From: Hyphococcus sp.
Lineage (GTDB): Bacteria > Pseudomonadota > Alphaproteobacteria > Caulobacterales > Parvularculaceae
Assembly: GCA_021776335.1 (NCBI GenBank)
Contig: JAJFGB010000007.1
Coordinates: 719,911-783,910, forward strand
Direction: 5' to 3'
DNA length: 64,000 bases
Part shown: positions 10,033-18,668 of the stretch, piece after piece
Layout: each line of letters starts with the position of its first letter
How positions within the stretch are numbered: position 1 is the first letter of the stretch
Program-made: the position numbers and the translations under genes
Notes under the pieces: generated by a model
The model's database searches: none
What the model saw: the letters and a program-made list of their open reading frames with translations, nothing else
Told to the model about the DNA's origin: nothing

Positions 10033-11394
10033 ATGTTCAAACGCATGACGCCGCAAAGCATCGAAGGACAGATGATGGCTGTCCTTGGCATATCGTTTCC
10101 GATTCTATTGGCGATTCTCGCGATTCTTGAAATTCGTGAGTCCAACAGCGCCACTGATTGGGCACGAAGCGATTTTACAATCAGGCGGCTCACCCGCGTC
10201 AAACCGATCATCGAGAATCTTCGGGAAGATAGGGTTGCGAGCTATGTCGACCAGATATCGCACTGTCATAACGGCTATACGATCACTGATGCGCCATTTG
10301 CTGTCGATACAGTAACGACAGAAACAAAAAGAATTGCGAAAGCAATCGCAATGTCCTTCGATCTTGATCGAAAAAAAATAAAGGTAGGTAATGCGCGTTT
10401 GAACCAGAGTGATTTTTCTTATAGCGAGTGCGCGTTGTCGGAGATGGACTTTCCTATTGACGGCATGGTGATCAGTTTGAATCTGACACCTGATCAATGG
10501 CTCAATGTCGAAGTTCACCCGCATGAATGGCACTTTACCCAGACCATGACGGACTGGCTCGTCAGATCCGGCGCTGCGTTCATGTTGATCGGTGTCGTCG
10601 CCCTTTTGTTCGTGCGTCGCTTCAGCAAACCTATTAAAAGCCTCACAGGCGCAGCTAAGACATTCGGATCGGGACTTGAAGTCGCTGAGGTTGAAGAAAC
10701 CGGCCCGCCGGATGTGAAACGCGCGATCCGGTCCTTTAACGCGATGCAGCGGGAAGTTTCTGATGAAGTCAAACGCCGCACCAATACGCTGGCGGCAATC
10801 AGCCATGATATTCGCTCGCCGCTGACGGCCCTGCGCGTCAAAGCAGAACTCATTGATGATGAAGCAGCGAAAGCTGACCTCATCGCCAGTATTGCAAAGA
10901 TGGAACGCATCACGGCGTCAGCATTGGCTTTTCTGCAAGGGGAGTCCCGCAATGAACCCATGCGGCAGGCAGACCTTTGCGTTCTGGTCGAAAGCGAGTG
11001 TCAGGATTTTATTGAATTGGGCGCGCCGGTTTCATTTAACTGCCCGGCGCCCATCCAATATGCCTGCAGGCCCGATGCACTGGCGCGCGCGGTTAGAAAT
11101 CTTATTGAAAACGCCGTCAAATATGCGGGCGCCGCAGCCGTGAGTGTAAAACAAATGGGCGACCAGATAGAGATTGTGGTCTCCGATCATGGTCCGGGGA
11201 TTCCTGAAGACAAACTGGAAACCGTGCTTGAACCTTTTGAGCGCCTCTCAGACGCCCGCGAAAGCAAGAATGGCGGGTTCGGTCTTGGCCTCGCGATCGC
11301 GAAGGCCGTGACCGATGGCCATGATGGTGTTTTTGAATTGCGTGCGAACAGTCCAACAGGGCTTGTTGTGATTATGCGATTGCCGCTGGGATAG
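10033..11394 (+). CDS. Sensor histidine kinase
   Basis: The 453-residue kinase starts at the ATG 1 nt after the upstream regulator's stop; a TTG at 10003 would overlap it. Transmembrane helix 1 is about residues 14-34. A roughly 140-residue periplasmic sensor follows and holds two cysteines (Cys78, Cys133). Transmembrane helix 2 is about 179-195. Then come a HAMP linker, the H-box SHDIRSPLTALR with His258, the N-box RNLIENAVKYA, the G1 box DHGPGIPED, and the G2 box FGLGLAIAKA. All catalytic motifs are intact. It should phosphorylate the preceding regulator. The sensed signal is unknown. Confidence 0.93.
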   Translation: MFKRMTPQSIEGQMMAVLGISFPILLAILAILEIRESNSATDWARSDFTIRRLTRVKPIIENLREDRVASYVDQISHCHNGYTITDAPFAVDTVTTETKRIAKAIAMSFDLDRKKIKVGNARLNQSDFSYSECALSEMDFPIDGMVISLNLTPDQWLNVEVHPHEWHFTQTMTDWLVRSGAAFMLIGVVALLFVRRFSKPIKSLTGAAKTFGSGLEVAEVEETGPPDVKRAIRSFNAMQREVSDEVKRRTNTLAAISHDIRSPLTALRVKAELIDDEAAKADLIASIAKMERITASALAFLQGESRNEPMRQADLCVLVESECQDFIELGAPVSFNCPAPIQYACRPDALARAVRNLIENAVKYAGAAAVSVKQMGDQIEIVVSDHGPGIPEDKLETVLEPFERLSDARESKNGGFGLGLAIAKAVTDGHDGVFELRANSPTGLVVIMRLPLG

Positions 11395-11554
11395 ACGAGC
11401 CTTACATGTAGTCGTTGGCGCGCGGTTCGATCGAGCCATTTTTGACCCATATCCGGCTGCCATTTCAGCATCCGTGCATAACCTTGCGAAGGATTTGCTT
11501 AGCATCGCGTCACAGGATATTGGTGAGGATTGATCAAGCGTCAGGAGAGCTCAT

Positions 11555-12304
11555 ATGAAACAATTAATCAACGTAACGCTAATGCTGAGTCTTTTGATAT
11601 GCGGTACGGCGGCCAGGGCTGACGTTTACGAAGAGGCAGTGGTCAATGAGGCGCGCAGCGAAAAAGATCGAGAGATTGATGAGCGCCGTAAACCAGCTGA
11701 GATCATGCGGTTTTTTGAAATCAAGCCGGGTATGAAGGTGTTGGATGTGTTTGCCGGGGGCGGCTATTACAGTGAGTTGATCAGTTACGTCGTAGGTGAA
11801 AATGGCGAAGTCACACTCTACAACAATGCGCCTTGGGACAAATTTGTAGGTAAATCCGTAAGCGAGCGGCTCACAGGTGATCGCCTGCCCAATGTTGAGC
11901 GGCTGGTATCTACGCCAGAATCGTTAATCGATATGGATCGGCAATACGATGCCGCTGTATTTATCCTTGGTATGCATGATGTCTATTATGCGCACCCGGA
12001 AGATGGTTGGCCGGAAATTGACAAACAGAAATTCTTGAGAGGAATCCACCATCTTTTGAAAGATGGCGCTGTGTTTGGGGTGATCGATGCCAACGCAGTT
12101 TCTGGCGCAGATAATGCTGAAGTGGGCAAGTCACTTCATCGGGTTGATCCCAAAGTCATGATCGACGACATTGTCGCTGCAGGTTTCAAAGTCGACGCAC
12201 AGTCAGAAACATTGCGTAATCCGGGCGATGACAAAGTCAGCTCAGTCTTTACGCCAGAGAATCGTTATCGCACAGATCGCAGTGTCGTTAAGTTCAGGAA
12301 GTAG
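11555..12304 (+). CDS. Exported class I SAM-dependent methyltransferase-like protein
   Basis: The ATG at 11555 follows a GGAGAG ribosome site. The first 22 residues form a cleavable signal peptide (LMLSLLICGTAARA), unusual for a methyltransferase because SAM is not known to be abundant in the periplasm. The mature part has the nucleotide-binding motif I (VLDVFAGGGYYSE, residues 62-74). The protein fits a family of secreted methyltransferase-like proteins common in alphaproteobacteria, whose activity is not established. It lies alone, followed by a strong terminator. Confidence 0.82.
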   Translation: MKQLINVTLMLSLLICGTAARADVYEEAVVNEARSEKDREIDERRKPAEIMRFFEIKPGMKVLDVFAGGGYYSELISYVVGENGEVTLYNNAPWDKFVGKSVSERLTGDRLPNVERLVSTPESLIDMDRQYDAAVFILGMHDVYYAHPEDGWPEIDKQKFLRGIHHLLKDGAVFGVIDANAVSGADNAEVGKSLHRVDPKVMIDDIVAAGFKVDAQSETLRNPGDDKVSSVFTPENRYRTDRSVVKFRK

Positions 12305-12381
12305 CAATTTTTTCCGGACGCTAGGATCCGTTGTGCGGCAATGACTGTTGGCCATCTCCTGACCGGCACTCCTGAAACGTA

Positions 12382-12411
12382 AAAACCGGCCACCTTTCGG
12401 CGGCCGGTTTT
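12382..12411. terminator. Bidirectional intrinsic terminator
   Basis: A perfect 10-bp stem (AAAACCGGCC pairing with GGCCGGTTTT) closes a 10-nt loop. It has A-rich and T-rich flanks on both sides, so it can end transcription of the methyltransferase gene and of the convergent CTERM gene. Confidence 0.88.
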
Positions 12412-12440
12412 CAACACATGTGAGACCGGGGGGTGGTCTC

Positions 12441-13118
12441 TTATGCGATTTTCTTTTTGCGTTTGGATGCAAAGCCAAGGCCTGCAAGACCGGACAGAAG
12501 CAGGGGCAGGGCTGCCGGAATTGGCACTTCATTGACGTCGAACTGAGCGATGGCGAAGCCGCCGCCGACAGTCACCGGTACGAACTTAAACGATGCGCCC
12601 ATATATGTGTTGGTCAGAAGGTCAACCGCTGCGATCGTCGCAATAAAGATATTGTCGATGTAAAAATCGAAGTCGCCGCATGGGCCTTCAGGCCCAGGAT
12701 TTGAACAGTCGCGATCGGCGCCAGAATTGAACTCGATGTCAGAAAGAAAAACGTTGCGGGTAAATGCAAACTCAATCCATTCACCAGAATCCGTCTGTGT
12801 CTGGTCGTCAGAAGGATTTGTTTCCGACAGCGCGCCAAGACCGGAATTGCCTGGAACGATGTCCTGGATCAGGCGAACCGCCTGATTGCCTACATAGGCT
12901 TTGGCCGTCAAATCAAAACCGCTGACTGAATACTGAAAGCCCTGATCGTGATCGACCGTACAGAAATCAGCGCCGATTGTGCCGCAATTTTGTACGATGT
13001 TGCCGGTCGGGGTGGCGTTAAGCCCGTTCCCCTTAAAGACGATCGGCGCTGCTTGCGCTGTCGCCATCATCATTGCTGACGCTATCGCCGCCGCTGCGAT
13101 ATGGCCAAAATTCCTCAT
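12441..13118 (-). CDS. VPLPA-CTERM sorting-domain secreted protein
   Basis: This is a 225-residue exported protein: a signal peptide at 1-23 (AIASAMMMATAQA), a beta-rich mature domain of about 175 residues with paired cysteines, and a C-terminal tripartite sorting signal. The sorting signal consists of VPIPAALPLLL, a hydrophobic helix and the basic tail KRKKKIA. It is a variant of the PEP-CTERM signals recognised by exosortase-type enzymes and linked to surface or exopolysaccharide-associated display. No exosortase is in the window. The start at 13118 has a GGGGA just upstream. The body resembles lectin-like/discoidin-type CTERM proteins but no family is claimed. Confidence 0.85.
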   Translation of the reverse strand: MRNFGHIAAAAIASAMMMATAQAAPIVFKGNGLNATPTGNIVQNCGTIGADFCTVDHDQGFQYSVSGFDLTAKAYVGNQAVRLIQDIVPGNSGLGALSETNPSDDQTQTDSGEWIEFAFTRNVFLSDIEFNSGADRDCSNPGPEGPCGDFDFYIDNIFIATIAAVDLLTNTYMGASFKFVPVTVGGGFAIAQFDVNEVPIPAALPLLLSGLAGLGFASKRKKKIA

Positions 13119-13363
13119 AGTGTCCCCACTTAAACAATACTGCCCGGAAACCGCCGGGGCGCTGCGTCACTAACGGTTTGGTAATGACAAGTTGTTATTT
13201 CCATAGTTCAGATTGCGAGTCAATCTCATTCGCAATATTTTGCGAAAAAATATTCAGTTAAAACAATTGGTTACAACTTGGGTGGGCATTTGCGGTGTGG
13301 ATTCGCCGCAAATGCGAAAATTAACCACTGTCACCAGCGATCAAACGGCGACCAGCGCTGATC

Positions 13364-14437
13364 CTACATCCCTCTTTGCAGGTCTGTTGATCGCGCCGGC
13401 ATCATTGCTGCGTGTGCCGGTCCTTTCTCGTTGTCTGTCTGCGTATATTCATCAATGATTATGGAGGCTTCGCTGGATGCGATCGCAGCGGTTTTCTCAC
13501 CGGTTTTGACCGCATCGGCGAGGCCAAGAATTTTCATATAAAGTTCTTCCGGCTCGCCTTCGATGGTCAGGCCAAAACTATCGTTGCGCGTTTCAATCCG
13601 CGCCCATTCGTTTCGAATGTCAGCCCAGAAATTTTCTGTTGCCGCCCAGTAATCGTCGCCAATGGCGATGTCGAAGTCGTCGAACTTTGTATATGTGTTG
13701 ACGCCAATCTCACGCACAAGCGCATAAGGTTCATCGCCAAAGACGAGTTTTGAATTATCCTGCTCATGCACCCAGCCATCAGGCGTGATAGCGTGGCGGT
13801 TGACCGCTTTTACAACGTGATAGTCGTCTCTTGTTGTCGCATCGCGACGCGGGAGGGGGCGCCATTCCGCAGGCGGTGTCCAGGCCGATACGCCGTCTTC
13901 ATGGGACCAGTCGCCAAGCGCGCCATAACGCGGCGCGTCATCAACCTGATAAACCGTTTGCGACCATTTTCCATTTGCTTGAACACCGCCGACTGAACGT
14001 TTTGTCCACGCATTGCGACCAACATAGATAAGAACCGATTGCGGTTCATATTGCCAGTCCTGTCGCCAGTGCTTGACCGGGAATTTCTCATCGCCGCCCA
14101 CCACGAGAATATGTTGCAGGCTGATAAAGTCGCCGCGATCTTCAATGACCCGAACAATTTCATGAGCGCCGCTGAGTTTGCGGTCTTTCAACGCATAGTC
14201 CTCAACGAATGATACCGTCTCAATGAAATCAAAAGTGACGCGATAGTTTCCGGCCATGGCAAGAATCGCTTCGCGGTCTTTCTCGAAATCACTTTCTGCA
14301 TTTGTCTGGCTGGTTGCTGCGGGGGCGGGGGCATTGAGGGCTGCAGTTTGCGCAGTCGCGCAGCCGGCAAGAAGGATCGCGGCGGCAGCGGCGAAAAGCA
14401 GGGTCGGGCGGGAAGTCAGCGTCATTTCATTTCTCAT
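13364..14437 (-). CDS. DUF6607-like lipoprotein of a heme-uptake locus
   Basis: Starting at the ATG at 14437, the 357-residue protein opens with a lipoprotein signal ending in LLAGC. The mature part contains the segment VKHWRQDWQYEP with nearby tryptophan-rich motifs, as in DUF6607 proteins. I recall such proteins next to TonB-dependent heme/hemoglobin receptors; I could not check this by search. It is divergent from just such a receptor, across a 124-nt region with two Fur-like boxes, so iron-controlled co-expression is likely. The molecular role is unknown. A longer frame to 14518 runs through the Fur-like boxes and is unlikely to be translated. Confidence 0.72.
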   Translation of the reverse strand: MRNEMTLTSRPTLLFAAAAAILLAGCATAQTAALNAPAPAATSQTNAESDFEKDREAILAMAGNYRVTFDFIETVSFVEDYALKDRKLSGAHEIVRVIEDRGDFISLQHILVVGGDEKFPVKHWRQDWQYEPQSVLIYVGRNAWTKRSVGGVQANGKWSQTVYQVDDAPRYGALGDWSHEDGVSAWTPPAEWRPLPRRDATTRDDYHVVKAVNRHAITPDGWVHEQDNSKLVFGDEPYALVREIGVNTYTKFDDFDIAIGDDYWAATENFWADIRNEWARIETRNDSFGLTIEGEPEELYMKILGLADAVKTGEKTAAIASSEASIIIDEYTQTDNEKGPAHAAMMPARSTDLQRGM

Positions 14438-14481
14438 GGTTATGCGGCCGCGCCGCCTTGCTGGTGATTTGAATTTTATAA

Positions 14482-14496
14482 TGAGAATAATTCTTA
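14482..14496. promoter_or_regulatory. Fur-like box 1
   Basis: TGAGAAT-A-ATTCTTA forms a 7-1-7 inverted repeat with one mismatch between half-sites, matching the shape of Fur-family operators. It lies between the divergent DUF6607-like gene and the heme receptor. Confidence 0.65.
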
Positions 14497-14532
14497 GTTG
14501 CAATACAAAAATGACCATGCTACCCGGCTAAT

Positions 14533-14547
14533 TGCAAATCATTCTTA
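14533..14547. promoter_or_regulatory. Fur-like box 2
   Basis: TGCAAAT-C-ATTCTTA is a second 7-1-7 element, 14 nt before the receptor start codon and 51 nt from box 1. Two such sites suggest iron repression of the receptor transcript. Confidence 0.55.
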
Positions 14548-14561
14548 ACTAGAAGGCAGTC

Positions 14562-16712
14562 ATGAAACGGATTTTTCTATGCGGCGCAGCAATTACAGGG
14601 CTGATGGTCAATGGGGCGCTTGCCCAGTCGAGCGAAGATGAAGCGGGCGGCGTGACCAGTGAAATCGTTCTTGCGCAATTGGATGTGCTCACTGTTTACG
14701 CGACGCGGAACCCGCTGCCGTCATTCGATTTTCCAGGACAAGTAACAATCATTGATCGCGCACAGATTGATGATTTCAACCCATCCACCATTTCAGACAT
14801 TTTTGACGCCGTACCCGGGGCCGGTTTTGACGGCGGTCCGCGAAAGGCCGGTCAAACGCCGTCGGTGCGCGGCCTTTCAGGCGAGGGCGTGCTCGTTCTT
14901 TTCGATGGGGCGCGTCAGAGTTTCCTGTCGGGGCATGATGGGCGTTTTTTCATTGATCCGGATCTTGTTCAAACCGTTGAGGTCATCCGTGGCCCAACTT
15001 CCGCGCTTTACGGTTCCGGCGCGCTTGGCGGCGTTATCGCGCTGCGCACGATCAATGCCGCAGATTTGCTGGAAGACGGTGAGACAGCGGGTATTAGTGT
15101 TGGCGCCGGCTATCAGAGCGTCAATGACGAATGGCGTGTGACCGGTACGGGCGTTTGGCGCAGCGCCAATGAGAAAGTTGATGTTGTTGGCAATGTCACC
15201 TTGCGTCAATCCGATGATATTGAGCTCGGCAATGGCTTCTCGCTCCCCGCTGATGACGAGATCGTTTCGTCGCTGTTAAAAACAACATTGAAGCCGGTCG
15301 ATGATTTAACGCTCTCCGCATCATGGATTCGTTTTGGCGGCGACAGCATTGACCCCAATAATCCGCAGGGCGCCAATGTTGCGAACGCGGGGAATGGCAA
15401 TGTTTTTCGAAATATTGAAGCGAATACAATCCAGACAGCGTTGAACTATGCGCCGGCGTCGTCGGATCTTATCGACCTCAATCTCGTCGGCTATTATACA
15501 CAAAACACAGTTGACGAAGATGAAGTGGACACAACGCGACTGATTTCGCGCGAAGTCCAAACCATCGGTATTTCCTTGGATAACAGGTCGAAATTTTCTT
15601 TTGGATCATCAGCAGATCTGACGCTGACCTATGGCGCGGAATTTTATCGTGATGAGCAATCCGGTCGCGACAATACAAGTGCAGACGGCACACGCGGCGG
15701 CGTGCCCGATGCCACCAGCCGTTTTTATGGCGTCTTTGCACAGGCTGAATTTGCGTTAAAACGCCCGCTGGGCGCACCGGGCGTTTTGACGTTCATTCCG
15801 GCAGCGCGCTGGGACAAGTTTGAAAATGATGCAACCGGCGAACCGTCCACTGATGACAACGCCATATCGCCCAAAATTGGTGTTTCCTATAAACCCATTG
15901 ATCAGCTGATCTTTTTTGGAAACTGGTCCGAGGCGTTTCGCGCGCCGTCCTTTAATGAAACATTTGCTGACGGAGTTCACTTTCGGATACCGGACTTCTC
16001 TGCGGTCCCGGGTTTCCCGCCGACATTCGTCACCAACTTCTTTATTTCAAATCCTGCGCTCGTATCTGAAGAGTCGGAAACCTGGGAAGTAGGCGCCGGT
16101 ATCGACCTTGGCGATGTGTTATTCCATGGCGACAGCCTGACAGCCAAAGCGTCATATTATGAATCTTCAGTGACGAATCTCATCGACCTTGAGGTCAATA
16201 TTCCTGTGGGCTGTTTCGGCGCGCCATTTCCACCTTGTGGGTCTGGTGAAGCATTTGGCAATTTCAGCCGTAATGTGAATGTCACGAATGCAGAGATCGA
16301 CGGCGTTGAACTCGAGGCGCAATATGATGCCGAATATTATTATGCGCGCGCAAATTTTGCGACAATTAACGGCCGGGACGCAAACAGCGGCGATTTTGTC
16401 GGCATTCTCTCGCCCACCACTTTCTTTTTCGATAGCGGCGTCAAACTGCCGGCAGCAAATGTCAGGCTTGGCGCGCGGGTCACCGTCGCGAGCGATTTCG
16501 ATAAGGTAAATGACCCGACACTGGCGCGCGACGGCTATGCGGTCGGCGATGTTTACGCCGTCTGGGAACCGTCAAGCGGCGCGCTGGAGGGGCTGCGTCT
16601 TGATATCGGCGTCGATAATGTCACAGACGCCAATTACGAAATTGTTGCCGCAGGCGTCAGCCAGCCCGGGCGTAATTACAAAGCGGCCATCCGCTGGCGC
16701 CAGGGATTTTGA
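14562..16712 (+). CDS. TonB-dependent heme/hemoglobin receptor
   Basis: The 716-residue outer-membrane receptor has a signal peptide (residues 1-21, GALAQ), then a TonB-box-like segment (LDVLTVYATR). A plug at about 45-165 has the family features GQTPSVRGLSGEGVLVLFDG and VEVIRGPTSALYGSGALGG. The barrel ends in Phe (RWRQGF). The plug and the spacing match the TonB-dependent hemoglobin/transferrin/lactoferrin receptor family, pointing to heme capture. It sits downstream of two Fur-like boxes and is followed by a small gene and a b561-like membrane gene in the same direction. Ligand specificity is inferred from family only. Confidence 0.88.
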   Translation: MKRIFLCGAAITGLMVNGALAQSSEDEAGGVTSEIVLAQLDVLTVYATRNPLPSFDFPGQVTIIDRAQIDDFNPSTISDIFDAVPGAGFDGGPRKAGQTPSVRGLSGEGVLVLFDGARQSFLSGHDGRFFIDPDLVQTVEVIRGPTSALYGSGALGGVIALRTINAADLLEDGETAGISVGAGYQSVNDEWRVTGTGVWRSANEKVDVVGNVTLRQSDDIELGNGFSLPADDEIVSSLLKTTLKPVDDLTLSASWIRFGGDSIDPNNPQGANVANAGNGNVFRNIEANTIQTALNYAPASSDLIDLNLVGYYTQNTVDEDEVDTTRLISREVQTIGISLDNRSKFSFGSSADLTLTYGAEFYRDEQSGRDNTSADGTRGGVPDATSRFYGVFAQAEFALKRPLGAPGVLTFIPAARWDKFENDATGEPSTDDNAISPKIGVSYKPIDQLIFFGNWSEAFRAPSFNETFADGVHFRIPDFSAVPGFPPTFVTNFFISNPALVSEESETWEVGAGIDLGDVLFHGDSLTAKASYYESSVTNLIDLEVNIPVGCFGAPFPPCGSGEAFGNFSRNVNVTNAEIDGVELEAQYDAEYYYARANFATINGRDANSGDFVGILSPTTFFFDSGVKLPAANVRLGARVTVASDFDKVNDPTLARDGYAVGDVYAVWEPSSGALEGLRLDIGVDNVTDANYEIVAAGVSQPGRNYKAAIRWRQGF

Positions 16713-16759
16713 CGATGCTTTTAAATGAAGCGCGAGGTTGAAACGAGGGAGAGAACCAC

Positions 16760-16951
16760 ATGATGCGTTGGCATGGAGAAGAAAGATCACTGTTGTCATG
16801 GCTGATGATGCAGGAAAAATTCGTGGCGCTGTGGATCGATGAAACGCTGTCAGTGGCGCCGCCAAACGGAGACTTTATCGCCAGGCTCGAAACGCACCGG
16901 AGATGGCTCGCCGAACAGATTGATCTGTTGGCAAACCGGCGGGCGGCGTGA
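16760..16951 (+). CDS. Small hypothetical protein in the heme locus
   Basis: This 63-residue soluble, helical protein begins at ATGATG after a GGAGAG site. It contains many Trp/His/Met residues near the start (MRWHGEERSLLSWLMMQEKF) and no membrane segment. Its stop overlaps the GTG start of the next gene (GTGA), so the two are translationally coupled. No family is recognised. Its position between a heme receptor and a probable cytochrome b suggests heme handling, which is an inference. Confidence 0.65.
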   Translation: MMRWHGEERSLLSWLMMQEKFVALWIDETLSVAPPNGDFIARLETHRRWLAEQIDLLANRRAA

Positions 16952-17463
16952 AGGCGGGACGCGGCATTGGTCGCTGGAGAAGTGCGCTGGCCATTATGCT
17001 TTTGGGCGCCGTTCTGATGATTTGGCTCTATGCAACCGGCGATCAAATCCACAGCGCGCCATCGCGGGAGGAATTGATCGCGGCAATATGGCGACATGTT
17101 GGTTATGGCGTTGTCACAGCGCCATTGTTGCTTGGGTATGTTTTGTGGCGGTTGAGGAGTGACCAATCGACATTCCTGAAAGGGCCTTTCCCGGAACGCG
17201 CTGGAAAATTTGCGCTTTTTGCGCTTGTCGTTGGCGTCACTTTTTTGATTGTGACCGGGCCGCTGGTTGTCTGGACCCATGGATCACCGCTGAAAGTGTT
17301 CGATTGGTTTGTGATCGCAAACCCGATTGGCGCACAGGCTGTGTTACATGAAAACCTTGAGACCGCGCATGGCTTTGTCGCAAGGCTCACGCCATGGTGG
17401 GTCGGGATCGACTTGTTACTGTATATCTGGCTGGGGTTGGACCGGGAGATGCGTCGAGGGTGA
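16948..17463 (+). CDS. Four-helix membrane protein, cytochrome b561-like
   Basis: The 171-residue protein starts at GTG overlapping the upstream stop. Four membrane helices lie at about 13-30, 49-68, 85-110 and 150-165. Histidines His50 (start of helix 2), His111, His134 and His141 sit at helix ends, where b561-type proteins bind heme b. The size and four-helix fold fit the cytochrome b/b561 family, but the His spacing is not textbook, so the assignment is tentative. In this context it could reduce or process iron or heme taken up by the receptor. Confidence 0.6.
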   Translation: MKAGRGIGRWRSALAIMLLGAVLMIWLYATGDQIHSAPSREELIAAIWRHVGYGVVTAPLLLGYVLWRLRSDQSTFLKGPFPERAGKFALFALVVGVTFLIVTGPLVVWTHGSPLKVFDWFVIANPIGAQAVLHENLETAHGFVARLTPWWVGIDLLLYIWLGLDREMRRG

Positions 17464-17477
17464 GGCGGGATGAAGGA

Positions 17478-18668
17478 TTAATCAGCCTGTTTGCGCAACG
17501 TTTCTGAACTCGGCCGCACCCGCTCACTGCAGATTGGCAGAGCCTCACGCATACGTCTTGTGAAGTCACGCAGGCAGATTTCTGACTGCGAGATTGGTCC
17601 CGGTTGATAATCGCCGGATTGTAACCCCGCCTGCACGCGTTCGATGACGTCTTTGTCTTCGACATTAATGACCCGATTAACGCGCCAGTTTAAATAGCGC
17701 GCTGCGCGCATTTCGCGTCTTTCATCGGGGAGGGCGTAGGAAATTTCCCGCAGTAATGTGCAGTCAGGCGCGAGTGGAATGAATTGCATGAAATCAATCT
17801 GGTCAGGATAAATATCAAAGGCGAGATTCGGCCATAGCATTTTATAGGACCAACTGCGTTGACGTTTCTCCGGCAGATGCGGGACATCAGGAAGAAAATG
17901 TCGATAGGCTTGCGCCGACAAGGACTGATTGGGCGCGTCGCGAAGTTCAGCGCTGATGTGATAGGCGCCATTGTCGTTTTCCAGCGTGTAGCTGTCGCCT
18001 ACAAGATCGTCGAGCCCCTTATGGGCGATTGGCAAATGCATGGCGTCGACGTAATTTTCAACGGCGATCTTCCAGTTGACGGCGCGGGTCCGCAGGCTGA
18101 TGCGGCCAAGCGCCTGCATCTTTGATGTCTGATAGGTTTCAAAGACGGGTTTCATGGGTGCAATGAAATCGTCAAAGGACGGCGCATTATCGTTGAGGGC
18201 TGCGAATAAAAATCCGCCACAGCTGCGTAATTCCAGCGGTATCAGCCCGTAATCCTGATTATCAAACGCGTCATAGCCGTCGCGTTGCGGAACGCCCACC
18301 AGGGCGCCTTTTAAATCATAGGTCCAGGCGTGATAGGGGCAGGTGATGCGTGATTTGCACTGACCAAAGGAACCGTCAAGAAGTCGCGCGGCGCGATGGC
18401 GGCAGATATTTTTAAAAGCCCGCGCCTTGCCGTCGTCGCCACGCACAACGAGAACCAGCACGCCGCAAAAATTCAACGTTGCATAAGCGCCTGTGTCGGC
18501 GATGTCGCTTTCGTGACAGATAATCTGCCAGCTTGGCCGAAACAGTTTTTCACGTTCCAGCGCCAGGAAATCATCATCCACATAGACCCATGGCGGCAGG
18601 CCGGTTTCTGTCTGTTCGCGTTGCACGGTTTGCTCAGTTTTTTCTTCGCTGCATTTCTCGCGCGCCAT
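17478..18668 (-). CDS. Rieske-type ring-hydroxylating oxygenase alpha subunit
   Basis: The 396-residue protein has the Rieske [2Fe-2S] ligands Cys89, His91, Cys110 and His113 (CRHR...CPYH). The mononuclear iron site is in ENYVDAMHLPIAH, with bridging Asp208 and ligands His211 and His216. A late VQAGLQSG.YQPGPIS segment is like that of choline monooxygenase/GbcA-type enzymes rather than naphthalene dioxygenases, so a quaternary amine or similar substrate is possible. The gene overlaps the 3' end of the upstream permease by 35 nt, which suggests joint expression. No reductase subunit is adjacent. Confidence 0.88.
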   Translation of the reverse strand: MAREKCSEEKTEQTVQREQTETGLPPWVYVDDDFLALEREKLFRPSWQIICHESDIADTGAYATLNFCGVLVLVVRGDDGKARAFKNICRHRAARLLDGSFGQCKSRITCPYHAWTYDLKGALVGVPQRDGYDAFDNQDYGLIPLELRSCGGFLFAALNDNAPSFDDFIAPMKPVFETYQTSKMQALGRISLRTRAVNWKIAVENYVDAMHLPIAHKGLDDLVGDSYTLENDNGAYHISAELRDAPNQSLSAQAYRHFLPDVPHLPEKRQRSWSYKMLWPNLAFDIYPDQIDFMQFIPLAPDCTLLREISYALPDERREMRAARYLNWRVNRVINVEDKDVIERVQAGLQSGDYQPGPISQSEICLRDFTRRMREALPICSERVRPSSETLRKQAD

